Shown: positions 23,767 to 35,084, counted from the first letter of the stretch. The stretch: DNA of 64,000 nucleotides from Amyloporia xantha (GCA_036971615.1 JAYKKR010000002.1:1984001-2048000); one strand, 5' to 3'. The notes: generated from the sequence alone by a model not told the origin. Numbers and translations: made by a program.

Positions 23767-24443
23767 TCAGGGAACTGCCGCACCTTCAGCACGTATCACC
23801 TCTCCATGTTCATCCTCGTCAGACATTTCTTGAGGTAGAGGGGGGCGAGGTAGGATGGTTTTACCACCAAATTGTCCAGCTGTTGGGGCGACTTCATCAC
23901 CGGAATCCTCGCCAGGAATCTCTTTGTTCTCCTCCTCGTCGGAAGCTTCTGGAGCTACGTAGTAGTACGGAATGGTCTTTCCACCACGTTGACCAGCGGA
24001 GGGTGCGGCCTGGTAACTCGGTCCCGCTTCGGGAAGTTCTTCCTCGTCGTCAGGCAGCTCGGGAGCCGCAGCGCAATAAGGTATGACAGTCTTCCCACCA
24101 AGCTGACCGGCAGGAGGTACCGCCACTGCATTATCGTCATACGGTGGTGGTTTGATGTCAGGTGTAATAACAGGATCAGTTGTCATTAAGATGTCAGCGG
24201 GAGGCGGATGTGCTGAGACGGGAGAGGTTGTCGAGCTGCTAGGACCCGCATGAGTATTTGTGATATCTTCGAGCATGGACTCAAGCAGCAGCTCTGTTGC
24301 TTTTGCGGCAGCCAATAGGGAATCCGTGTTCTTATCCTCCACTCGCATTGCAGCCTCCTGAATATTGTCGTTAGCGAGGGAGGATACTACTCAATGTCGA
24401 CTTCACGCACCTCACACCCCATTTCACCTGAGGCAGGGTCCAT
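23767..24443 (-). CDS. Disordered protein with three AGQxGGKT repeats
   Basis: Two exons (24443-24411 and 24357-23767) encode 207 residues beginning MDPASGEMGCEEAAMRVEDK. A short helical part (LLAAAKATELLLESMLEDI) is followed by a Pro-rich and acidic region. Three copies of a roughly 45-residue unit follow, with cores PAGQLGGKTVIPY, SAGQRGGKTIPYY and TAGQFGGKTILPR, each followed by an acidic Asp/Glu patch. No domain is recognised. The stop codon is 48 bases before the start of the oxygenase on the same strand. Skipping that stop by an intron 23721-23783 (donor GTGCGG, acceptor CTGGCAG) would join the two in frame, so this may be the N-terminal part of the oxygenase. Confidence 0.6.
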
Positions 24444-24549
24444 ATATGCCTCTGTATTGGCTTTTCAATAGTTTATGACAGTCAAAGGCCTCTTCGCGGT
24501 GGTTTAGGAGCGGTACAAAGGGCGACAGACAAGCACTGTGGACTCACAG

Positions 24550-24587
24550 ACGCGTCGCGCGTGTGACATACGCGATACGTCACGCGT
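24550..24587. promoter_or_regulatory. Two ACGCGT boxes upstream of the AGQxGGKT gene
   Basis: ACGCGT at 24550-24555 and 24582-24587, within a CGCG-rich patch 107-144 bases upstream of the start codon. ACGCGT is the MluI cell-cycle box bound by MBF (Mbp1-Swi6) in fungi. Function is inferred. Confidence 0.35.
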
Positions 24588-25682
24588 AAACGCCCGATCA
24601 CGCGCACTCTATAACTCTCTGTCGATAAACGACCACTCGGTGGTGATAGCACTGAGCGTTGACTCTAAACTTTCGATATTTGCTTTACACCGGAATGAAT
24701 CCACGGCCTTTTACAACAGCCATCCAGCTTGCTCACCTTGTTCGCCCCCTTGATGAAACCTGTTTTCCATAACGATGTCGATGCAAGGAATCTGACTGTC
24801 CTTTGGCTACATCAACGTAATCGTCCTCCCCAAACGCAGGAGACTACTGTATTGCGATGACATCACCTCGACGCTTCAGTTTCTTCTGGTAATTGGCAAT
24901 GTACCGTGCGAACGACGGGACTCCATGGACTGGTTTCAGGCATAGCCTTGCCCAATCTTATGCCAAGGAGGGATTCGGGCATTACCCCTTCAAGCTTCAA
25001 GCTTCAAGTTTTGACAAGGAGACTTCATTCAAAAATGTCTGCTAGTGCCTCTTTGCTTACTGCTTATCTGTTTTGAGGTAAGTCGCAGGATGCATATCCC
25101 GTGCGTCTATTTTATGTCACATTTTCACTCAGGACGTGTACAGACCAGCCGAGTACGTGATATGTGACCTGTGAGAAGTGTAAGAGACTGACCGACTTGA
25201 TGTTTTGCTAATACAGTCCTAGTCTTCCGTTGAAGAACATCTTTCGCACTACTTCATTAGGTGGGTTCTTGTTATGCTATTAGGCTCTGCATTCGCGATG
25301 GCTGAGTCATTAATTCAGCACAGGCTTGGCATGACGACGCCGGCGTTTCAGATTCAAGGCAGAGGATGTACTTATATCGGAGCCGCTCTTGTGTGGACTG
25401 ATTACCTGGTGAGAGACGCGTACGGGTCCAGGGACTGAAGAGCGCAACGGATAGTATGAGCTTCGTGCAAACATAGATAGTCGGGAAGTGTAGAGACACG
25501 GTAGCGGGTACATGTTCGTGATCAGAATCGTGACGTCGGTTTCTGCCGCGGCCGGCGGTGTATACTATCAAATCAGTCTAGCGATGATCAGTGCTGGGGT
25601 GTCTGCCAATGACTGGCATTACATGTAATACGAATCCTCACGACCGCTACAACCAACATACACCACCGTCCACCTTTCATCC
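24588..25682. other. 1.1 kb intergenic, short tandem repeat only
   Basis: No gene is supported. The only notable item is cttcaag repeated three times in tandem at 24988-25008. Confidence 0.5.
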
Positions 25683-26184
25683 ATGACCTCCACGCCTGCT
25701 CACTACGAACAGCCTCACGACTCTATACCCGGGTTAGCTCATTCAATTCAATTGCCATTCACGCGTGACCTGACGAGTGTTGCAGGGAGCCTTCTTTGCG
25801 ACCAGATGGCGAACGGCCCAAGAAGTCGGGAACATCCCCTCAACTCCCGGACCTTGACCTGCCCCAGTCCGACCTAGACCTCACAATGACATTCGAGTCT
25901 ATCCTGGCAGAGCCTGAGCCCCGCAGCGATGTTTCTGAGTACGTCGTGTCCCTCTACGCGGTCAACTCGGCTCGCTCGCGTCACTCATGATTGATGTTGC
26001 CGAACACAGAGTGCAAATAGTGCAGAAACGCGCAAGTAATGTTCTGAAGTTGACTCAGGAGAATGAGAAGCTGCAGGCGGAACTGAGAGCCATGACGGAG
26101 AGATTGGCGGCTGCGGAGCGCAAGCAGAAGGAATTGAGCGAGAGAGCGTCTCGGTCGCGAGAGCGAAACGTGCCCCCATCCTGA
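25683..26184 (+). CDS. Small coiled-coil protein, unrecognised
   Basis: Three exons (25683-25732, 25786-25938, 26010-26184) give 125 residues. The first half is polar and Pro-rich (LPDLDLPQSDLDLTMTFESI). The second half is a clear coiled coil: KRASNVLKLTQENEKLQAEL, then ERLAAAERKQKELSERASRS, with heptad-like hydrophobic spacing and a basic end. Both introns are GT-AG and in phase, which supports a real gene. I do not recognise the family. A short coiled coil with a conserved-looking acidic peptide suggests a binding partner or scaffold, but nothing in the sequence names it. Confidence 0.6.
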
Positions 26185-26615
26185 CAACGCTTTCCGGTGC
26201 CCAGTTTCTATCATCCTGATTATTGTCCGGTATTCTACCATTCTGTCATACCCCTTTCGCGTCGCTGTCCATCCATCTTGAATGACCCTGGAACCCGTTC
26301 AATATACCGTATGAAGCAGGCGCTTCGTTGAATGAATTATGTACCATAGACTATATGAGAAGCGTAGGAGTCGCGCATGCTGTAGCTAGGGACAGGAGTG
26401 AAGTTGACGAGATAGACGAGGGTGGTGGCCAGCTAGCGCGTCTGCTGCTCCGCTCGCTACGTACACGCCGCCTCATGCCATCACCCCCGCATCTTATCTC
26501 AATCAGTCCACCTAGCATATTTAACGCGAATTTCATCGGACCCAGCTTAGCACCTGCTCTCATCCAGGTCTACTATCTTTCCCCTTACATCGCCCCCCTC
26601 TGAGCAAGAACAAGA

Positions 26616-26897
26616 ATGGCTAGCAGGCGACCCTCCGTCCTCGACTCGCCCGTGTCGGGCTCAGGTCGACGGCCCTCAGTACTGGACTCACCCTCTTCGA
26701 GGAGGCAGTCGGGCTTCTCCTCTCGTCGCCCCTCGATCGACCCCTCGAGGTTGATGCCAATGGACAAGTTCAGTGATTTGCCTGATCGACTTATGCGTCT
26801 GTTTCGTGTTTCTCTACATGAACGATCCGCGCGAGGCTTCGAGATCGTCGATCCGTATGCAGCTGCCATGGGCAACACGGCATACTTCGAGGACTAG
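26616..26897 (+). CDS. Small protein with RRPSVLDSP repeats
   Basis: A single open frame of 93 residues begins MASRRPSVLDSPVSGSGRRP, with the peptide RRPSVLDSP present twice and RRPSIDPSR once more. RRxS is the classic PKA-type phosphorylation site. The second half (DLPDRLMRLFRVSLHERSAR, then ending MGNTAYFED) is unlike any family I know. A TATA-like element (catatttaacgcg) lies about 100 bases upstream, after a CT-rich leader. It might instead be a 5' exon of the downstream oxidoreductase, but a stop codon follows and no donor is obvious. Confidence 0.45.
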   Translation: MASRRPSVLDSPVSGSGRRPSVLDSPSSRRQSGFSSRRPSIDPSRLMPMDKFSDLPDRLMRLFRVSLHERSARGFEIVDPYAAAMGNTAYFED

Positions 26898-27131
26898 TGT
26901 GTCGTATGGGGAAATGATCTCAAGAGCTTTCTCGTATAGTAGACCTAGGGGACAGTCCACTTAGTGCGCTGCCTGCACCGGCGTCACTTCGTTACGACTC
27001 TGGTGTGTGTCCCGGCAGCCTTAGAGGATGTCCTCGATGGAAAGACGGCATCAGAATGCTCATTCCTGATGATATTTGACCGTCGTCGCCATTACATGCG
27101 CTGACTTGAACACTGCTTCAATTTCCTACAG

Positions 27132-28801
27132 GACGTCTCCTGTCGTCGGAGTGGAAGACTTCAACGTAGTGTTTGTCGGCGCTGGTAACATCATGTTCGG
27201 TGAGTCACTCTTGATTTGGTACTGTGAACCGTTGATTAACGCGCATATACCCACCCAGGATCCGATGAGGGCCCCTGGAACCACTCCTTCCGATTCGAAC
27301 AGTCAGTCTCCCTTCCCCCATCTATGCTCATTCACTCACGCGTATGCACCCATCAGCAAGCTTGGACCCCGCCTCAAAGTCGTCGCTCTGATCGATCCCG
27401 CCATCGAGCGTGCCACCGCCGTGCTGCAGAAGAAATGCGAGACGTTCGTGCGCTCCGCATACGAGAACACGCGTGTCTTCCGCACGCTCGAGGATTTCGT
27501 GAAGAACATGTCGCGCAAGGACATTCCTCGTGCCGTCATCGTCGGCAGCCCGCCCATGTTCCGGGGTACCGTGCAGTCCGGACGTGATATTGAGCTGCAG
27601 ATTTTGCGCTTCTTCCCGGGGGTGGCAATGTTCATTGAGAAGCCTGCAGCGACCGGCCCATCGAGCGAGATCGAGGAGGCATTCAAGGTCGCGAAGTTTA
27701 TCGATGACAGCAACACACTCTGCTCGGTCGGGTATGGCGTTTATGCTACAATGATCGGTGTGCATCTTGCTGAGATCTGCGTGAACTTGTAGGTATATGC
27801 TACGTTATTTGAAGGCCGTACAGATGATGAAGCAAATCATCAACGACAACAACCTTACAGTCATGGCTACCATCGCGCGGTACGCTTGCGCGTACGAAGC
27901 CATCGCCAAGCCCGACTGGTGGGACAAGTCCAAGAGGTTTGCACATTCCACGCTTGACTATATCAGTTCCTCATCATACTGAACCTGTAGCGCGGGTCCG
28001 ATCATCGAACAGGGCACGCACTTCTGCGACCTCTCGCGCTACTTTGGTGGCGAGGTCGATATATCTACCGTCTCTGCACACTCACTCGAATGGGATGAAA
28101 ACGCAGGACACCTCTCGAAGATGCAGATCGATGAAACGGCTATTCCGCAAGAGAACAGAATCCCGCGTGTCACCTCTGCTACGTGGTAGGTAAAACTCGC
28201 GCATCTGTCATTATTATAACCTCACATTGTGTGCGTCGGTAGGAAATACGACAGCGGTGCTGTAGGCAGCTTCACCCATTTGGTCGCTTTGCAAGGCCAT
28301 GATTACAGCTGCGAGTTGGAGGTTTACGCCGACGGCTACCAGCTCAAGTACGATGCCATTCTTGGCATCTTGTTTTTTAAAAGTCTGACATGAATCACCA
28401 TGAACAGACTAGTCAATCCCTACGTCCAGCCGGTGTTGTACATCCGCAGGCCGGGCAACGACCATGAGGAGTCGCACAGGTTCCCTGACGACGACCCTTT
28501 CTTCTCCGAGGTATTATAAGACCTTATGATGACCATACAAAATTGCAAAGGTACTGATGTCTCTTGGAATAGATTTCCGTATTGATCGACAACATCGAGG
28601 ACATCGAAGAGGACCCGGAGACTTCTCAGATTTTGAGCACCTTCGAGGGTAAATCAAAGTCTTGCTGTTAGACGCACAACATTCCGACTGACGACCTGTG
28701 TTACAGATGCATGCAAGACGTATCAACTCACCTGGGCCATCCGTGAGGCAACGGAGCGCAACCGTAAGTTCAAGAAGGAGGCGGAGGCAGCTATAGAATG
28801 A
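27132..28801 (+). CDS. Gfo/Idh/MocA-family NAD(P)-dependent oxidoreductase
   Basis: Exons 27132-27199, 27259-27301, 27357-27731, 27793-27936, 27991-28185, 28243-28347, 28408-28510, 28573-28648 and 28707-28801 join in phase. The Rossmann start reads VEDFNVVFVGAGNIMFGSDE. The EKP motif follows (MFIEKPAATGP), then YACAYEAIAKPDWWDKSKSA and GPIIEQGTHFCDLSRYFGGE, the active-site region of this dehydrogenase family. The substrate is probably a sugar or polyol derivative; it cannot be told from sequence. The start codon is not in the first clear exon. A 20-base exon at 26914-26933 (ATG, encoding MISRAF) with a 198-base intron would supply one in phase, but that is uncertain. Confidence 0.85.
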
Positions 28802-29096
28802 AAGACGTGAGATGCGAAGTAGTATTTTCTGGACAATTTCTGTAGAAGGCTTCACGCCACGACCCCCGTGTACGCTGTATTTTGTAGTGCAATATCGATG
28901 AATATCTTTCCGTGCAATCGTTCCGACTATTTTACATACACCCCGTGGCTAGCCCCGTACGTAGTACTGTCTACACAGGGCGCTGCCCTCGCGGACAATT
29001 AATGGATACAGTAAAATCTTTCCGTGACTATTTCGTACTGAGCGAGACGGGATGAATGATAAGTGGCGTTGTGATATGGGAAAGTAAGACTTCGCT

Positions 29097-30016
29097 CTAC
29101 AGCGGAGATTCTGTTTGACGTTTCTTGGCTTTCGTATGCTCACCGGAGTCTACGCCTTCAGGTTCTGAAGGGTCGGGACCAGCGCGTTTTCTCTTCCTCT
29201 CCAGCCTCGCTTTCTCTCGTTTGGCCTCTGCATCCCATTCTTCTTGTAAATGCGCCTTCAGCGTGGGCATATTTTTGAACTCCCTATTGCAGCGCCAGCA
29301 TGCAAGAGGATCTTTCAGGAGCGGCTCATATTGGCTGGTCTTGAGCTGGGAAATCTGTAACATAGTCAGGACGTCTTTATCTGCTCTTCAACAGGATCAC
29401 CCATGCACTGCCATTTCGCCCGGACCCAATTTTGTCCACTCAGACAGAAGGCAAACACTTACCGAAGAAAAAAACGAAGGTTCTGCATCAAACCAAGGCA
29501 ACACTTCCTCGAGAGGGATGAAGAAACCAAGGTCTGGATGAAATGAATTATAGTGCTTTTTGTTCTTCAATGCCGGCGAACATAGATCTGAAGATATGAC
29601 ATGAAGATGGACATGCCTGATCTCAAAGTTAGCCGTAGTTCTCGGCCAAGTATGTCCCAAACTTACTCCATCGAGGGAACAGCGTGGAAGCCGGTCCAAA
29701 TTGTCCACTTGAATCCGTACCTGTTCATCATCTCTTCCTCGATCATGGTACGGACGCTCTTCGCGTCCTCACTCAGCCTTTCCAGCACTTTCTTGGCCTC
29801 CTCCTTGTCGCATTTGAGAAGATTTCGCAAATTAGACAGGTCAGAAGCGGTTAGAGGCGGTATAACTCGTGGGAGGACCAGAAAGTGGAAAATGGACTTA
29901 GGATACGCGTCAAAGATAGTTAGAGTATGCGCAGTGTGGGTTAAAAGCACTGAAGATGGAAGAGTGCCTGGATCCGACCGCTGAGCATAGCTACGCAAGA
30001 TTTTCAGGTAAGACAT
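29097..30016 (-). CDS. HNT3: Aprataxin-like DNA 5'-adenylate hydrolase
   Basis: Three exons (30016-29667, 29616-29463, 29354-29097) encode 253 residues. The HIT domain shows TLTIFDAYPKSIFHFLVLPR and the catalytic triad HVHLHVISSD, then KNKKHYNSFHPDLGFFIPLE. A zinc finger follows: CWRCNREFKNMP, then KAHLQEEW, which fits the C2HE type known in fission yeast aprataxin (Cys, Cys, His, Glu). A basic tail (RLERKRKRAG) ends the protein. Aprataxin removes AMP from abortive DNA ligation ends in the nucleus. The splice at 29617-29666 is essential to build the HxHxH triad. One ACGCGT box lies 122 bases upstream (30138-30143). Confidence 0.92.
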
Positions 30017-30137
30017 TGCATCTGTCGTGAAGTCGCGACGTCTCACTCCTTTCAACGCCGTTCGCTTAAATTCCAAGTGGCATCGGGCGCTCTCATACGT
30101 TTCCTTTGTCTGCTAGACGCGGTCACGTGTGGTATTT

Positions 30138-30143
30138 ACGCGT
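30138..30143. promoter_or_regulatory. ACGCGT box upstream of aprataxin
   Basis: A single MluI cell-cycle box in a CGCG-rich patch, upstream of a DNA-repair gene. A lone hexamer can occur by chance. Confidence 0.25.
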
Positions 30144-30997
30144 TCGCGTTATGCAGGTGTCAATCTCACGGTCATCACCTTACTGTCAACGGCATACGAT
30201 TAGCTGTTATGTATGACGAGGATGAGCACATGTGCAAAGTTTGATGATATTGATATGCTGAATAATGGTGGTTGTCAGTATGGACAAGAGCTGGACTTGC
30301 GACCGGACGAATCGTGCGCGGGGAATTCCCGAATTCAGCACAGATGCATGGGTGACCTCGTATTGCATGCGAAGTGTGACGAGCGTATCGGCATGTGCCT
30401 ATGTAGCGGAATGTCGTAATTATGCTTCGTGTCCATAGTAACATCTTTTATCCTAGGACAGTACCCCACTGGACTAAACGGACTGTGTACACGTAAAGCA
30501 TTCCTGCTCGCGGTTGGCCAATGTCCAGAGACGGAGCGACGATCGGTCATACGCGAAATGTCATTCATTGCGCACGTAAATCCAGAGAGTATGTACGTAC
30601 TGACAGCCCTCAAATGTACACTAATCCCAAGCAGGGGATACGACGATCCCACAAGCAGCTCTAGGAAGCTCTGACTATATACGAGAAAGGAAACGGGAAA
30701 ATTGGCTACATGGTCATGATCACCACTACTACGATAGCAAAGACAGCGGGAAAGCTTCCGTCAGTGAGTTCGAAACTATAACGTATTCCAGAGCGCACGA
30801 CCACAACGACGCACCGCGCAGGCACGAGCACGAGTTACAGACTATGTAATGATAAGACTACAAAATGACACGACAACAAAGCCGGATGAGACGATAACGG
30901 AATCAAAAGGAAAATCAAAAAGGAATAACTCATGACCAAGTAATGCGAGTAGAGTGGACTTGAAACGCAGGTAGAAGCGGCTGGAGGGTGGTCACGT
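30144..30997. other. 0.85 kb without a gene
   Basis: Contains the promoter of aprataxin and the 3' flank of the next gene. No domain, tRNA or repeat is seen. Confidence 0.5.
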
Positions 30998-32875
30998 CTA
31001 CGTCACCTCCAACACCGAGGTTTCCAGGACCCGGAACTGCGTTGCATCCTTGGAGAGCTCGGACCAGTTAACAACCTCGCGCCAATTCATTTGGTTCGCC
31101 TCCTTTTCGCCCGCACCTGCGAATAGGCCTAGATCGTCGTCGGAGACACCGCGGAACATAAGGAAGAGACGAGTAAAGACGCAGTTCTCTGCCGTCACGG
31201 AAATGTCGATCGCCGCGGCGATCTTGCTGGGGGACATAAAGCGGTATGCAATGTTGTGATGTGCCGCAAAAGCCGACATGTTGTGGCTAGTAAGCGGATA
31301 GCGAGACACGTCAGGTACGGCCACCCCACAGATAGGTATCACCTACTTGACAAAATTTGTACGGGCCTGAATGGACATTCCGAGCTGGTCCAAGACACGC
31401 ATTAGGTGGGGTATGAAATCTCGGAACGACATCGCGAAGCCATTTCGAGGCGCAATGAACTCGTGTGGATCCATCATTCCAGGCTCGGGTCTGCACAAGT
31501 GCTGATCAGAGAGAGCTAAAGGAGGAAGTGGTGCGGACTCACATCGCTTCATAATACAAGGAAGTGGCAATCACTTCGGTTTCGAAGTGTTCAACGGCAC
31601 CTCCAGGGTGCACGCGAAGGAAGTATTTAACCTTGTTATCTTCGATCGGCTCAGCCGGTGGCCAAGTAATCCCAAGCTTCCAAAATGGTGAGAATGACAA
31701 GGTGACGTCGCAGTATTGTTGGGTCGGCGCTAGGATATGCAAATGACACTTGGCCGTCGAAGGCTTGGCCGCCACAGCTAGCTTGGTGAGGACTCGCGAA
31801 TCCACCATAAGATCCTGCGTGACTTCCGGACTGTTGGCGATTCGTGTGCCACTGAATTCCATCTTATGGTTATCCCCATCGTGCACAATGTCGAGCTTGC
31901 CCCAGAAGGAACCATCCACAGTCGTACCATCTTCCATTCTCGCCATATCCAGTTCGTCCGACGTCACTGTGGTATCCAGCGCTACGTGCTGACCCGGCGT
32001 GAGTTCTAGACTGAACGTGGCTGGCATTTCCAACACTGGCGGCGGGCTGTGGACGAGTTAATGCTACGGGATATGTTGGATAAGTTATGGACATACGGTG
32101 GCGGTCTGTTGACACAATAATATAAGATCGAGCGCATATTGCTATCAAAATCACTGTTACTCACGGAGGCTCATCATCAGGTGGCGGCGGACCATCGCTC
32201 ACGATTTCTACCCTGAGCCCTTGTACACCCATAGTAGCTATTTGGAATGAATCTTCTGAGGTTAACTATAAATCACGCTGCGTCAGCAATCGAGGCGTGG
32301 CGTCAGTATCAAAACTCCTACATAGATATATGGCCCTGCGACCAATCGCTACGACCAATGTCAGCCTGAGGACCCAGTCAGACGGGCTGAGGGTGCTTAC
32401 CGCTGCATGAAGGGAAGCATACTCGACCGGAACGCGTAAACTAAACATGACATCTGGGGGTGGCTTGATCCAGTCCCTCGCCACAGCGTCCAGTTCCTAG
32501 AAGGCTCGTTAGACTGCTGCGCCGCGAGCCCGCAGCATGCAACAAAAAGCGCACAGCGAAGGAATTTGGAAGCTATGAATGGCCTCAGCATCAGTGAGTG
32601 AAGCTAGGGGATGCTTCGTAGGCGAGACTAACCATCCTAATTGTCTCCATGTCGTCGAAGGCGAGGGTGAGGAGACGCTGCCTTGTCAAAGCCATCGCTG
32701 GTTGCTTGTTGGGAAGATCCACATCCTTATTGCTCTTGGGGGTCTTGAACCTTCCCCAGAAGCCCTGAGAGGAAGGGAGACTCGCGTTTGAAGCCCTGCA
32801 AACGCGTGAGGCCACTCATGTTAGAAACGAGTCGACGGAAGACAGCGGCAGCACGTACGCTGGTGAAAGAAGCAT
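30998..32875 (-). CDS. Conserved fungal protein of unknown function, micro-exon rich
   Basis: Ten exons (32875-32859, 32795-32633, 32572-32555, 32496-32401, 32348-32322, 32265-32165, 32105-32097, 32046-31543, 31490-31347, 31286-30998) give 455 residues. Exons of 17, 18, 27 and 9 bases are all in phase. Recognisable blocks are AMALTRQRLLTLAFDDMETI, DWIKPPPDVMFSLRVPVEYA, RLVAGPYIYLTSEDSFQIAT, a run of prolines, then FRDFIPHLMRVLDQLGMSIQ and AIDISVTAENCVFTRLFLMF. The middle part is beta-rich and the end reads LGLFAGAGEKEANQMNWREV. It has no signal peptide or membrane segment. I believe orthologues exist in other basidiomycetes but cannot name the family or a function. Confidence 0.75.
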
Positions 32876-33338
32876 GATCGTAATCTGGATGAACCTGGAT
32901 GAGGAGAGGAGAAAGGAGAAGATATGAGTGGAAGATTAGAAGAGTATGAGAGGGATAAAAGAGATTGGAGAGTCATGTACCCTCTAAAAGGATTGGTGGT
33001 GAGATCCACGAGGCTGAGGAACACGAGGCAGATACAGCAGCTGCTGCCAAAGTACTCACGGTGGCTCGAGTGATGACACGCCTCGATACTTATCGGCGAT
33101 CGTGCGCTGATAATACGGAGGCTATGCGGACCTGCAATGAGCCCTGGGCCCTGCTCGTCGTTGACGTCGACGACGAGGACAATGAACAGGCATCCGGCTC
33201 GTCGGAGGCGGATAGAGCGCGCACCAGATGGATCTCGCTTAGCGGGCGGCTGGTTGGCATGAGTCACGTGTACCCCGTACTCGCGTTTTGCGCATTGACA
33301 TCACACTCCCGGCCTTCTCTTTCTCTTCCTTACTCAAA
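32876..33338. other. Divergent promoter between the unknown protein and the SAP-domain gene
   Basis: 463 bases separate two outward-facing start codons. A cacgtg box occurs at about 33265. No gene is supported. Confidence 0.5.
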
Positions 33339-34334
33339 ATGTTGCGGTCTGCTCTTCGCACTCAACTTCGGACGGCAAGGCTACGCTCTCGCAGCTTTGT
33401 CTCGACTGTATTGCTGACGAAAGCATGGGAAAGCGAGTCTATTAACGACTTGAGAAGAGAGGCGAAGAGACGAGGCCTGTCCGGGTATGTCCAGTGTGAC
33501 TTGTCGCCGAGAATACGGATTGACAGAGTTCACAGGCAGGGAAACAAGGCCACACTAATCTCGCGCTTGCAGAGTGACGACGAGGAGAAGTCTCTTGCTA
33601 CTGCCCCCTCGGTTTCCCCGCAAGTCTCCCAAGTGCGTCATGCGTCCACGACAGAGGTGCCTGGCATACCCTCCTCCGAGGCTCCCGCCCCGCTACCGAA
33701 GACGTATCCGAAGAACTTCCTCGATGTAAGGTTGCCGAATTTGTCGGAACCGGAGCCTGAACTCCCAATTCAAATTGTACGTGCGATCTCTACTAGTCGC
33801 TCGACCACTCAGAAACATTGTACTGAACCCTACTAGCCGTTTACGCCGGACCTGTGGGACTCGTCTCGTATCAAGGCTGAGTCCGCTGCCAAGTCAGCTG
33901 AGGTCGATGATTCCTTCCCAAAGATGGTGGCTGTTGCAGGCTCTGCCACACATCACGGAGGTGGACCCACCCACAGCCTTTCAAATTCGGAGATTGAGAC
34001 CCTGGCCGGGCCGTCAGCACCTGAAGCCGGTCCCTCTGGCTTCTGGAGAGGCCTAGCAGAAGACCTCAATCTGCCCACATCTCTGAAGCTGCCGAATGTC
34101 GCGAAGCAGACAGAGGTGCTGTTCAATGTTGCGGAGAAGACGGAGACCTCGGGTGGGCAGGGAAAGACCTACTCACGGACCCTAGACAGGGATGAGAAGA
34201 GAGGCTTGTGGTTGTTGGCTGGTCTTCTGGGTGGCTCGTGGATGGCTGCAGGTGTTTTCAAGGCACCCTCTGCGTTTGCGGAGAAGACTGAGGAGGCAGC
34301 AGAGAAAGCAGTGGAAAAGACGGCGTCACACTGA
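33339..34334 (+). CDS. AIM34: SAP-domain mitochondrial protein (Aim34-like)
   Basis: Three exons (33339-33484, 33536-33776, 33837-34334) encode 294 residues. A basic presequence (MLRSALRTQLRTARLRSRSF) suggests mitochondrial import. Next comes a SAP domain (WESESINDLRREAKRRGLSG, then NKATLISRLQ). A Pro-rich linker, the segment FTPDLWDSSRIKAES and a hydrophobic helix near the C-terminus (GLWLLAGLLGGSWMAAGVF) follow. This order (presequence, SAP, one C-terminal membrane helix) matches fungal Aim34, a mitochondrial protein of unclear role linked to inheritance of mitochondria. The SAP domain might bind mitochondrial DNA; that is inference. Confidence 0.75.
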
Positions 34335-34516
34335 ACATGATCGGTCTCGCTTCAGATAGGATCCCTGCGACTCAAACATATAGCATAGGATACTTATTTG
34401 CCCCATTGACTGTTTGATGCAAAGTGTCCTACATACCTCACGTACGGCACCAGAGCGATGTTAAATATCTATTCTGCCCTGCATCACATGACCATCTCTC
34501 TTCGTATGCGACTGCC

Positions 34517-35084
34517 ATGGTCGTCCGGACAGCTCTCCCTTGTGTCCGACATTTTCACGCCTCTGCCTGTCGTGCACATCTGGTAGGACCCTCGGATCCA
34601 ATTTCGAACCTACGCCCCGTCATCTACGATGACGATGTGCCACGGCCGAAGTCTAACGTCAGGCATCCGTACTCGTTAAGAGAATTCAGGGGTGATACAC
34701 GGGAGTATCAGTGGAAGATGCAGAGACAGCAGCTGGACGCATATAACCATGCTTTCTGGACGGATGTAAGTTAACTAAGATGCATATAAGTAATTATGTA
34801 ACTCAACTTTCACCATCTAGAGTAACGTTCGGTTTGCAGCCAACAAAAGCGCTGTGCTCGAGAGCTTGCCAGAAACGTGTTCCGCGGAAGACCGCGAGTT
34901 CGCGCTCTCTGATTTCTACTGCCGTTGGGTCAATCAGGAAAACGCACACCAACGAGAGTACGATGCGGAGTGGAGGAAGCGAAATTGGTCCAATATTCTG
35001 CTCAGTGCGCGCTTGTCTTACGAAAAGTTTATGGCTCGTATCTCGCGACCGTTCACATCGAATGACGAGAGCAAGGACCAATGA
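34517..35084 (+). CDS. COA8: Cytochrome c oxidase assembly factor COA8 (APOPT family)
   Basis: Two exons (34517-34765 and 34821-35084) give 170 residues. After a mitochondrial-type N-terminus, the family core appears: DPISNLRPVIYDDD, HPYSLREFRGDTREYQWKMQ, RQQLDAYNHAFWTDSNVRFA, LESLPETCSAEDREFALSDF and WRKRNWSNILLSARLSYEKF. COA8 works in the mitochondrial matrix to protect and assemble cytochrome c oxidase under oxidative stress. The single intron is phase 0. The stop codon is only 22 bases from the stop of the convergent NUP133 gene, so the transcripts should overlap at their 3' ends. Confidence 0.92.
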
